From the NCBI RefSeq assembly GCF_026711005.1, contig NZ_JAPPVJ010000003.1, forward strand, positions 124,001 to 188,000: 64,000 nucleotides of DNA, given 5' to 3'. The position numbers were made by a program, and so were the translations under genes. This document shows positions 47,023 through 54,747 of this stretch, in pieces (position 1 is the stretch's first letter; each line of letters opens with the position of its first letter). The notes under the pieces are model-generated. The model saw only the letters and a list, made by a program, of their open reading frames with translations, had not been told where the DNA came from and did no database searches. The stretch is from Sphingobacterium sp. UT-1RO-CII-1. Its GTDB lineage: Bacteria > Bacteroidota > Bacteroidia > Sphingobacteriales > Sphingobacteriaceae.

Positions 47023-47466
47023 ATGGACAGTACTATTTTTTACGAAGGGCAAGTTTTATGGTCCCAACTGGACCCCAACATGCACCTTAGACACTCTGCC
47101 TATGCAGACCTCTGCGCACAGGCCCGCAGCAATATGCTCAAACAGTTGGGGCTCTCATTGCATGAATTTGCACAACACCATATTGGCCCTATCCTTTTTC
47201 GCGAAGAACTCATTTATAAACGGGAAATCGGTATTGATGAAAACGTACAAGTAAAAATCGAGCTCACCAAATTCAATCTTAGCAACGCCCGTTTTTCATT
47301 CCGTCATGAAATAATCAAAGAAAACGGGGTACAGGCCGCAGTTGTAAATGTTGATGGCGCATGGCTGGATCTACAAAAGCGAAAATTGACAAATATTCCT
47401 GCTGAATGGTACAACTATATACATAAAGCTCCAAAATCAGCAGATTATACCGAAATACAAGAATAA
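47023..47466 (+). CDS. Acyl-CoA thioesterase, 4HBT family
   Basis: 147 residues from the ATG at 47023; an in-frame extension back to 46852 is not homologous to the family. The hot-dog fold active-site region is SQLDPNMHLRHSAYADLCAQAR, where the Asp after the QLD strand is the catalytic residue of the 4-hydroxybenzoyl-CoA thioesterase/YbgC group. The substrate is unknown. It is monocistronic. Confidence 0.85.
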   Translation: MDSTIFYEGQVLWSQLDPNMHLRHSAYADLCAQARSNMLKQLGLSLHEFAQHHIGPILFREELIYKREIGIDENVQVKIELTKFNLSNARFSFRHEIIKENGVQAAVVNVDGAWLDLQKRKLTNIPAEWYNYIHKAPKSADYTEIQE

Positions 47467-47557
47467 CCAACAATCTCCTCACTGATACCCATTAAAAGTT
47501 GGGCTAAGGAATAATAACGTAGAGAGGCAGCCTCGTTGCTCGAGCAATAATACTATA

Positions 47558-47602
47558 AAAAAGAAAGGCAGGCATATTCAAGAAGATAGTGCCCTGCCTT
47601 TC
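47558..47602 (-). terminator. Terminator of the GNAT-nitrilase gene
   Basis: The minus strand carries a GAAAGGCAGG / CCTGCCTTTC stem followed by TTTTTT (47558-47563), starting 9 bases after the stop codon at 47611. The loop is about 16 nt. Confidence 0.85.
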
Positions 47603-47610
47603 TCAACGTA

Positions 47611-49122
47611 TTACTTTTTTAATGCCACCTCATAGAGGTCTTTTCTTCTATCTTTTAATATCTTCACCGTTCCGTATTCATGCAGATCACGCAGCGCGTA
47701 AAGATCGACATCAGCTATCAGCACCATCTCGGTATTCGGCGTAGCTTCCGCTTTGATTCCGTTATTTGGAAAAGCAAAATCAGATGGTGTAAATACTGCT
47801 GACTGCGAATACTGTATATCCATATTGTTTACACGGGGTAAATTACCCACACATCCTGCTATAGCTACATAGCATTCATTTTCAATTGCCCTTGCCTGTG
47901 CACATGTGCGCACCCGTAAGTAACCGTTCTGGGTATCGGTCATATAAGGCACCATAAGCAATTGCAAACCCTGATCAGCCATAATACGTGTCACTTCTGG
48001 AAATTCCACGTCATAGCAAATCAACAAACCTACTTTACCACAATCTGTATCAAACACCTGAATTTTATCGCCGCCTATCATCCCATAATACTTAAACTCA
48101 TTCGGTGTGATATGTATTTTTTTATGCACATCAATTTTCCCACTTCTGTGGCATAAATACGAAGCATTGTACAGGTTATTCCGTTCTACGACAGGCATAG
48201 AGCCTGCTACAATATTCACATTATACGAGACCGCATAATGCTGCATCTTCTTCACAATTTCGTCGGTCAGTTCAGCCAACTTTTTCATTGCAGCTCTTTC
48301 GGGCAAATGATTATATGGGCTCATTAGCGGCGTATTAAAAAACTCTGGAAAGAGCATAAAATCTGCACCATAATCACTCACCGCATCCACAAAAAACTCC
48401 ACTTGATCGTAAAACTCATCCAGATCTTTAAACAGCCGCATCTGCCACTGCACCAAACCTAAACGAATAGTCTGCTTGGTTTGCGAGTTGGACTTAGCAT
48501 CCGGGTCATAATAAATATTATCCCATTCCAACAAAGTCGCATACTCATTAGACTGCTTATCCTCGGGCAGGTAGTTTTTTAATATTTTATTCACGTGAAA
48601 ATCATTCGACAATTGAAAAGTAAGCGTAGGGTCAAATATCTCCTTACGTTTCACTTTTTCGATATAGGTACGGGGTGTCATCTGATCGGCATAATTATGG
48701 TAATTCGGAATTCTGCCTCCCGCCACAATTCCCTTCAAATTCATCTCTTCACAGAGCTCCTTACGTGCATCATAAAGTCTCCTTCCTAAGCGTAAAGAAC
48801 GATATTCGGGGTGCACAAACACTTCAATACCATAAAGTGTATCTCCGTCGTCATCGTGCTTAGAGAACTTTCCGTCGTCTATAATTTCGTAATACTTACG
48901 TTGGATATTTGTCTTTTTTGAATCCAATATCAAAGATAGCGCACACGCTACCACCTTGCCGTTCATCTCTACGCAAATCTGCCCTTCTGGAAAAAGCTCA
49001 ACTAAATCCTCAATATTCTCCCTCGTCCATACTTCGCCTGTTTTTCCACCATAAGCTTCTTCCATCGATTTTTTTAAATCTTTGTAATCTTTGCTCGTTA
49101 AGTTTCTTACCTGTATATCCAT
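47611..49122 (-). CDS. GNAT acetyltransferase fused to carbon-nitrogen hydrolase (nitrilase family)
   Basis: 503 residues. Residues 1-160 form a GNAT domain, with the acetyl-CoA loop in YRSLRLGRRLYDARK. Residues 225-503 form a nitrilase-superfamily amidase with the full triad: Glu in LFPEFF, Lys in HKKIHITPNEF and Cys in GLLICYDVEFPE. This fusion is widespread in Bacteroidota; its substrates are not known to me. It is monocistronic with its own terminator. Confidence 0.92.
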   Translation of the reverse strand: MDIQVRNLTSKDYKDLKKSMEEAYGGKTGEVWTRENIEDLVELFPEGQICVEMNGKVVACALSLILDSKKTNIQRKYYEIIDDGKFSKHDDDGDTLYGIEVFVHPEYRSLRLGRRLYDARKELCEEMNLKGIVAGGRIPNYHNYADQMTPRTYIEKVKRKEIFDPTLTFQLSNDFHVNKILKNYLPEDKQSNEYATLLEWDNIYYDPDAKSNSQTKQTIRLGLVQWQMRLFKDLDEFYDQVEFFVDAVSDYGADFMLFPEFFNTPLMSPYNHLPERAAMKKLAELTDEIVKKMQHYAVSYNVNIVAGSMPVVERNNLYNASYLCHRSGKIDVHKKIHITPNEFKYYGMIGGDKIQVFDTDCGKVGLLICYDVEFPEVTRIMADQGLQLLMVPYMTDTQNGYLRVRTCAQARAIENECYVAIAGCVGNLPRVNNMDIQYSQSAVFTPSDFAFPNNGIKAEATPNTEMVLIADVDLYALRDLHEYGTVKILKDRRKDLYEVALKK

Positions 49123-49229
49123 AGTCTATCTTCAAGTTCTCTTAAAATTGCAAGGAAAAATTCAATTTACATAGTAAAAAACAAACTGTTTTTCCTCTCT
49201 CGCTCACAATGTTAAAAAAATAAAAGCAA

Positions 49230-49259
49230 AAAAGGCTATCTGATATCAGATAACCTTTT
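49230..49259 (-). terminator. Terminator of the DUF3467 gene
   Basis: A near-perfect inverted repeat centred on GATATC (49242-49247), with AAAAGG/CCTTTT ends and a minus-strand T-rich tail. Confidence 0.8.
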
Positions 49260-49288
49260 CCCCAATCTTTTCTACTACGCTTCCCTAC

Positions 49289-49627
49289 CTACGCTTCTCC
49301 TGTAGGTCCGAAATTTAAGGGCATTGTAGGTTCGTTCGTTTTGATTGGGCCACTCTGCGCCTCAAATCTATTTACATTATCTTGCAAAGCTCCCAATAGC
49401 CGCTTTGCATGTTCGGGTGTCAATATAATACGCGACTTCACCTTTGCCTTCGGTATCCCCGGCATAATGCGTATAAAATCCAACACAAACTCCGAGTTAG
49501 AATGTGTGATGATTGCTAGGTTACTATAAACCCCTTCAGCCATTTCCTCACTCAATTCGATACTCAACTCGTTATTATCCAAATTTTCCTCGTTATTTTT
49601 TTTTAAATCCATAAAATTCACATCCAT
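49289..49627 (-). CDS. DUF3467 family protein
   Basis: 112 residues, acidic. The core ELSEEMAEGVYSNLAIITHS, then EFVLDFIRIMPG and RIILTPEHAKRLLGALQDN match DUF3467, a small conserved family of unknown function often annotated only by that name. An alternative ATG lies five codons in. The M42 peptidase gene ends 41 bases upstream of its start codon, so the two may be co-transcribed. Confidence 0.88.
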   Translation of the reverse strand: MDVNFMDLKKNNEENLDNNELSIELSEEMAEGVYSNLAIITHSNSEFVLDFIRIMPGIPKAKVKSRIILTPEHAKRLLGALQDNVNRFEAQSGPIKTNEPTMPLNFGPTGEA

Positions 49628-49667
49628 TACACAAATACTATTATATCTTAATTTTTCATCAACTACT

Positions 49668-50777
49668 CTACTTTGTAAAGCTTCTAAAATCCTGTCCGTT
49701 TTCTATTTTTAATAAAGCTTCATAAATCAAACGGATTACGTTGTCCACATCTTCCTTATGTACCATTTCTACCGTTGTATGCATATAACGCAAAGGCAAT
49801 GATATCAAAGCTGATGGCACGCCACCATTAGAATAAGCAAAAGCATCGGTATCTGTCCCTGTCCAGCGGGAAGAAGCCTGTCTTTGAAAAGGTATTTCGT
49901 TTTCTTTGGCCACCTCCATCAATAGACGGTTGAAATTTATTTGTACAGCTGGCGCATAAGATAATACCGGTCCGGCTCCGCAACTCAAATCACCCTGTGT
50001 TATTTTGTTTATCATTGGTGTCTGTGTATCGTGTGTAACATCCGTTACGATTGCCAGATTCGGTTTAATATGGTGCGCTATCATCTCTGCTCCGCGCAAA
50101 CCAATCTCTTCCTGCACCGAGTTTACGATATATAAACCAAAAGGCAAATTTTTATTATTCTCTTTCAATAAACGTGCTACCTCGGCAATCATAAAGCCGC
50201 CTGCACGGTTATCTAGTGCACGCCCTACATAATAGCGGTCGTTTAACACCATAAACTCATCTTCGTATGTCACCACGCACCCCACATGAATCCCCATCTC
50301 CTCAACTTCCTCCTTAGAGGTTGCTCCACAATCTAAAAATATATTTTTCAGCGTAGGTGTTTCTTCTTTTTCTCCCGAGCGTGTATGAATAGCCGGCCAC
50401 CCAAAAACAGCCTTCACCATCCCTTTATCCGTATGTATATTCACCCGTTTAGAAGGCGCTATCTGATGATCCGACCCACCATTGCGAATAACATAAATCA
50501 ACCCATCTTTTGTAATATAGTTTACAAACCACGATATCTCATCTGCATGAGCTTCAATAACCACCTTATAAGGAGCCTCGGGATTTATAATCCCTACTGC
50601 TGTACCGTAATTATCAATATAGGTATCATCCACGTATGGAGCTAGATAATCCAGCCACATTCGCTGCCCCTGCCACTCAAACCCAGTCGGTGAGGGATTG
50701 TTTATATATTTCTCGAAAAATGCCAACGATTCACCTGTCACTACAGGGATATGTTTTTTTTCACTCTTTTCTTTCAT
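49668..50777 (-). CDS. M42-family metallopeptidase (glutamyl aminopeptidase/endoglucanase-like)
   Basis: 369 residues. The dinuclear metal site is complete: His and Asp in IEAHADEISW, Asp in VGRALDNRAGG, the Glu pair in VQEEIGLRGA, Asp in VTDVTHD and His in RYMHTTVEM. These enzymes form large tetrahedral aminopeptidases that trim peptides in the cytosol. The endoglucanase label given to this family is historical. A likely -7 box (TAAATTTG on the minus strand, 50836-50843) lies about 60 bases upstream. Confidence 0.92.
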   Translation of the reverse strand: MKEKSEKKHIPVVTGESLAFFEKYINNPSPTGFEWQGQRMWLDYLAPYVDDTYIDNYGTAVGIINPEAPYKVVIEAHADEISWFVNYITKDGLIYVIRNGGSDHQIAPSKRVNIHTDKGMVKAVFGWPAIHTRSGEKEETPTLKNIFLDCGATSKEEVEEMGIHVGCVVTYEDEFMVLNDRYYVGRALDNRAGGFMIAEVARLLKENNKNLPFGLYIVNSVQEEIGLRGAEMIAHHIKPNLAIVTDVTHDTQTPMINKITQGDLSCGAGPVLSYAPAVQINFNRLLMEVAKENEIPFQRQASSRWTGTDTDAFAYSNGGVPSALISLPLRYMHTTVEMVHKEDVDNVIRLIYEALLKIENGQDFRSFTK

Positions 50778-51084
50778 ATTAACGTTATTCTCATTCCAGT
50801 ATTAGCTAGCAAATTAAACATTTTTGCTTTCTTTTCAAATTTAGAAACATTGTTTAATCCGTATGTGTATAATTATCCGTCTTTTATTTTTCCTATCTCC
50901 CAATAGATATCATAAATACTTCTTGGCTTATGCAGCACCTCTTTATTACTGTTTACATTTTTCAGCTGCAACCATAAACCAACTAACCAGATCTATCGAA
51001 TACAGAAGATTTCGCCTGATCAATATTTGATGGAATATGGAGTTTTTAAAAGATTACCTTATATTTACCCAACAAATTCGCAAC
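50778..51084. other. Divergent intergenic gap M42 peptidase / lgt
   Basis: 307 bp, A/T-rich. It holds the minus-strand -7 box at 50836-50843 for the peptidase. No small gene was seen, and no exact plus-strand TAnnTTTG box was found for lgt. Confidence 0.5.
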
Positions 51085-51915
51085 ATGCAAACAATCATCA
51101 ACGCCATACACTGGAATATCGATCCGATACTTTTTGAAATCGGATCATTCGGTCTCCGCTATTATGCCCTCTGTTTTTTAGCTGCTTTTGCAGTATCCTA
51201 TGCTATCATGTTGAAGATTTTCAAACAGGAAGGCAAATCGCAGGAACTTCTAGATCAATTAAGTATCTACATTTTCTTGGGCACGCTTATAGGTGCCCGT
51301 TTGGGTCATTGTCTATTTTACGAGTTTGACTACTATAGCAAACACCCTTTAGAAATGATACTTCCGTTCCGTATCGTAAACGGGAGCTTCGAATTAACGG
51401 GTTTTCAGGGATTAGCCAGTCACGGTGGCGCTATCGGTATCCTCACTGCGCTATGGATGTTCTGCCGTAAAACTAAAACTGATTTTATGTGGATAGCTGA
51501 TCGCTTGGTACTGGTTGTACCATTAGCGGGCGCTTTTGTCCGTCTGGGCAACTTCTTTAACTCTGAAATCATCGGTTTACCATCCACATTGCCGTGGGCT
51601 GTAGTTTTTGAAAAAATAGACAGCATACCCCGGCATCCGGCCCAATTGTATGAAGCCCTTGCTTATGTAGGTATATTTTTCATTTTATGGGCTGTTTTCA
51701 AAAAAGGCTTACCTAAACAAGGATATCTACTTGGGCTTTTCTTCATATTGCTCTTTAGTGCGCGTTTTTTCTTAGAGTTTTTCAAAGAAAATCAAGAAGA
51801 GTTTGAGCAGGGCATGCAATTTAATATGGGGCAGCTACTCAGTATCCCCTTTATAGCTATAGGTTTATACCTCATGTTCAGAAAAACGAACGAGCCCAAC
51901 AAAATAAAAAAATAA
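51085..51915 (+). CDS. lgt: Prolipoprotein diacylglyceryl transferase
   Basis: About 276 residues from MQTIINAIHWNIDP; the open frame begins 16 codons earlier at 51037, but those residues are outside the family pattern. Seven membrane segments are predicted. The Lgt signature is GARLGHCLFYEFDYYSKHP, followed by GLASHGGAIGIL and RLGNFFNSEIIG, including the essential His and Arg. It attaches diacylglycerol to lipobox cysteines, needed for the many lipoproteins in this window. Confidence 0.95.
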   Translation: MQTIINAIHWNIDPILFEIGSFGLRYYALCFLAAFAVSYAIMLKIFKQEGKSQELLDQLSIYIFLGTLIGARLGHCLFYEFDYYSKHPLEMILPFRIVNGSFELTGFQGLASHGGAIGILTALWMFCRKTKTDFMWIADRLVLVVPLAGAFVRLGNFFNSEIIGLPSTLPWAVVFEKIDSIPRHPAQLYEALAYVGIFFILWAVFKKGLPKQGYLLGLFFILLFSARFFLEFFKENQEEFEQGMQFNMGQLLSIPFIAIGLYLMFRKTNEPNKIKK

Positions 51916-51920
51916 AACTG

Positions 51921-51947
51921 AACCCACCCCTAACAAGGTGGGTTTTT
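51921..51947 (+). terminator. lgt terminator
   Basis: AACCCACC and GGTGGGTT arms with a TTTT tail, 5 bases after the lgt stop. Confidence 0.9.
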
Positions 51948-51968
51948 AGATTCTCCACAAAAATATAC

Positions 51969-53159
51969 ATGATAAAAACAACAACAAATAGAAGAGTTAT
52001 ACTCATCATTTTAGGGCTTCTTTCTGCTATAGGCCCTTTTACTATAGACATGTACCTGCCTGCCTTTCAAACGGTAGCTGATGACTTCAACACCAGCATG
52101 GACAAAGTGCAGCTTACTTTAACAAGCTATTTCATCGGAATCGCCGTAGGGCAATTAATATATGGTCCACTGCTTGACAAATATGGTCGAAAAAAACCGT
52201 TACTGGCGGGCCTTCTTATTTATATTGCCGCTACTTTTTTATGTATACTCACTCAGGATATCGAGCATATGATTGCCTATCGATTTCTCCAGGCACTTGG
52301 TAGTTGTGCAGGCATGGTCGCTGCCCGGGCTATGATTCAAGATTACTATGAGCCTCGTGAAGCTGCCCGCGTATTTAGCTTATTAATGCTCATTATTGCT
52401 ATTTCACCTATCTTGGCACCTAGCGCAGGAGCCTTCTTACTCAACCACTTGGACTGGCATTATATTTTTGTATCCTTATTCGTTATCGGATCCGCAATTT
52501 TAATAGTCACGTTTTTTTTCCTCCCCGAATCGTATCCCGGCAATCGGAAGATGTCGCTCAAACCACATGCTATTTTAGCAAATTTCTGGGAGGTATTCAC
52601 CAACCGTAAGTTTTTAACCTATTGTCTTGTGGGCTCGGTGGCATCGTCGGGTTTGTATGCCTACCTAGCGGGCTCTTCCTTTGTTATGCAGCAATATTTT
52701 GGCCTAAGTCAAAGCCAATATGGTCTGGCTTTTGCTTTTGTAGCCTCTGCTATGGTCGTTGCTACACAAGTCAACCGTGCGTTATTAAAAAAATGGAGCA
52801 GTCCCCAGATCAGCCGTATTGCCAATATGTGGCAAGCTTTAATTGGTGTTATGATGATCATCTGCCTGCTCACTGATACGTTAACGCTACCTGTACTACT
52901 AGCCTTAGTATTCGGCTACCTGCTGGGACACGGTTTTATTTTCCCCAATACATCAGCCATGGCTTTATCACCTTTCAAAGCACTAGCGGGAAGCGCTTCT
53001 GCCTTACTGGGCTGTATACAAATGGCTATCGGAGCACTTACTTCAGGACTTGTCAGTTTCTTTCATAACGGCAGCTTATACCCTATGCTATTTGTTATGG
53101 CCGGTGCGGCAATCTTGTCTTTGTTTGTCCATATTTTTGCCAGCAAATCTGTTGATTAA
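51969..53159 (+). CDS. Bcr/CflA-type MFS drug-resistance transporter
   Basis: 396 residues with 12 hydrophobic segments. GPFTIDMYLPAFQTVADDF is the family's typical first loop, and YGPLLDKYGRKKPLLAG is the MFS motif A between helices 2 and 3. GSCAGMVAARAMIQDYY is a further Bcr/CflA hallmark. Relatives export bicyclomycin, chloramphenicol or other drugs with proton exchange. It stands alone between the lgt terminator and the left 104-bp repeat. Confidence 0.92.
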   Translation: MIKTTTNRRVILIILGLLSAIGPFTIDMYLPAFQTVADDFNTSMDKVQLTLTSYFIGIAVGQLIYGPLLDKYGRKKPLLAGLLIYIAATFLCILTQDIEHMIAYRFLQALGSCAGMVAARAMIQDYYEPREAARVFSLLMLIIAISPILAPSAGAFLLNHLDWHYIFVSLFVIGSAILIVTFFFLPESYPGNRKMSLKPHAILANFWEVFTNRKFLTYCLVGSVASSGLYAYLAGSSFVMQQYFGLSQSQYGLAFAFVASAMVVATQVNRALLKKWSSPQISRIANMWQALIGVMMIICLLTDTLTLPVLLALVFGYLLGHGFIFPNTSAMALSPFKALAGSASALLGCIQMAIGALTSGLVSFFHNGSLYPMLFVMAGAAILSLFVHIFASKSVD

Positions 53160-53178
53160 AATATTTTCTAAAGAACAC

Positions 53179-53209
53179 TTGCTTAGTGTATAAATTACAC
53201 TTATATTTG
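53179..53209 (+). promoter_or_regulatory. Promoter with internal palindrome, left sRNA copy
   Basis: TTG at 53179-53181 and TATATTTG at 53202-53209 are 20 bases apart, the Bacteroidota consensus spacing. The spacer contains the palindrome GTGTATAAATTACAC (53186-53200), well placed for repressor binding. In the right copy the central base changes but both 5-bp arms are kept. Confidence 0.7.
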
Positions 53210-53215
53210 TAGCAT

Positions 53216-53282
53216 CATAATTTAGGTTTATAATTGGTTAGCAAAGGTTTTCATTCTCCCCGTTTGAAAACCTTTCTTTTTT
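53216..53282 (+). ncRNA. Putative small RNA, left copy
   Basis: From the predicted start (about 53216) to the T-tract is about 67 nt. It ends with a 10-bp hairpin (AAAGGTTTTC at 53243-53252, GAAAACCTTT at 53266-53275, loop with CTCCCC) and TTTTTT. No open frame of useful length is present. The C-rich loop could act as a seed pairing with G-rich targets. The alternative, that this is only a terminator, does not explain the promoter and palindrome. Confidence 0.55.
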
Positions 53283-53557
53283 GAATTTAATTCTAAGTCA
53301 TCATTTAATAACCCTAGCTTAGGTTACTATAAAACAAAGCCCTCTTTTCACATTCTGTTTAATTGTTACAATTCTACAGCTACTATATTCTCTCTTTTTG
53401 TACATGAAGTTCTCGTTCTAAAGAGCTACAAGGCATTTTCCATTATAAAAGCACAAATTCTTTTTAAAAATTTTAATAAGTATTTTGATGTTAAGAAATT
53501 ATCACCATATCTTTACGCTTTCTTTAATATTAATTATAATCTTAAGTTCCAACAGCA
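53283..53557. other. ROK gene upstream region, no gene
   Basis: 275 bp of A/T-rich sequence. No exact -7 box, operator or open frame was recognised. Confidence 0.5.
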
Positions 53558-54715
53558 TTGAAACAAGCAATCGTCAAATCTTTCTATCTTGGAGGTACGC
53601 AATCTATTGCGGACTTAGCCCGCAATATTGGGAAAAGCATACCTAGTGTAACACGTGCAATCCAAGAACTTGTGACTAGTAAAGTGCTCAACGAGGAAGG
53701 CTATGCACCATCTACAGGAGGAAGGCGTGCTATACAATTTAAACTCAACGCTAAATACAATCCTCATTTTATAGCTGTTGCTATAGATCAATATAGTATA
53801 CACACAGCTCTATTTGATATCAATAACACTGCGGTTATCCCACCAATTATGCGTGACAATCGCCTTAATAGTCCTGAAGCATTCCAAAGCATAATAAATG
53901 CTATACAAAATATACTTGATCATCCGGACTGCGACAAATCCCGTATAGGAGCTATCGGTATTACTATTCCCGGTTTTGTAGATTCACATTTACAAATTAA
54001 CGATTCGTTCCGAATAGACGATCCCTTATATAACCTGCCTGCCAGTTTAAAAAAGATATTTGACATACCCATTTTTATCGAAAATGATTCTAGTGCCATC
54101 GCTATAGCCGAAAGTACGTTTGGGGCAGCCCGTAACACTCCTAATGCACTCATCATTAACTTCAATTGGGGTGTAGGTCTTGGCATTATTGTCGAGAACA
54201 AACTTTTCAAAGGTCATAATGGTTTTGCGGGCGAATTTAGCCATATCCCATTATCTCAATTCAACAAACTATGTTCTTGCGGCAAACGAGGCTGTCTCGA
54301 AGTCGAGGCTTCATTAATTACTGCCATTGACTATGTTGAAAATAAGATTCAAGAAGGTGAAAGCTCTATCTTGAGCACCGAAGTGAACAAAGAAATTCTC
54401 CATACTGGCAATGCACTCATCAAAGCCGCCTTTCGAGGCGACCCATTGGCCATAAACGCAATCAATAAATCGGCTTATATGCTAGGTAAAGGTATCGCTA
54501 CTTTAATTCACATTCTAAACCCTGAAAAAATCATTATCAGCGGCAGGGGCTCTGAGTTGGGCGACATTATTTTTCCGCAGATTCAGTCTGCTGTACATGA
54601 ATTTGCTATTCCCCGACTTGCAGCCCAAACCGAAATAAAAATATCACAATTGCCTCACGACATTCAATTATTAGGCTCTATGTGCTCTGTAATCGATAAA
54701 TACAATTGGAACTAA
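53558..54715 (+). CDS. ROK-family transcriptional regulator (NagC/XylR type)
   Basis: 385 residues. The start is TTG at 53558; an in-frame stop at 53543 and no ATG in between leave little choice. Residues 1-65 form a winged helix-turn-helix (SIADLARNIGKSIPSVTRAI). Residues 75-385 form a ROK sugar-kinase-like domain with GAIGITIPGFVDS, FIENDSSAIAIAE and the zinc motif LCSCGKRGCLE. Such regulators sense sugars or their phosphates. It is 32 bases upstream of the SusC gene and probably controls it. Confidence 0.9.
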   Translation: MKQAIVKSFYLGGTQSIADLARNIGKSIPSVTRAIQELVTSKVLNEEGYAPSTGGRRAIQFKLNAKYNPHFIAVAIDQYSIHTALFDINNTAVIPPIMRDNRLNSPEAFQSIINAIQNILDHPDCDKSRIGAIGITIPGFVDSHLQINDSFRIDDPLYNLPASLKKIFDIPIFIENDSSAIAIAESTFGAARNTPNALIINFNWGVGLGIIVENKLFKGHNGFAGEFSHIPLSQFNKLCSCGKRGCLEVEASLITAIDYVENKIQEGESSILSTEVNKEILHTGNALIKAAFRGDPLAINAINKSAYMLGKGIATLIHILNPEKIIISGRGSELGDIIFPQIQSAVHEFAIPRLAAQTEIKISQLPHDIQLLGSMCSVIDKYNWN

Positions 54716-54747
54716 TTTTTAACATAACAAACTATAATCTTTAAAAC

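Larger units (their letters stand above)
53179..53282 (+). repeat. 104-bp direct repeat, left copy (flanks ROK-SusCD cassette)
   Basis: Matches 60146-60249 in the same orientation with three substitutions, at 53191, 53211 and 53213. It contains a promoter, a palindrome and a terminator, and starts 20 bases after the MFS stop codon. The offset between copies is 6967 bp, and the two copies enclose exactly the ROK, SusC and SusD genes. Confidence 0.92.

Noticed and set aside
53216..53282. Attenuator or leader of the ROK gene
   Set aside because: The right copy has the same structure with no plus-strand gene downstream, so a gene-specific leader does not explain both copies.
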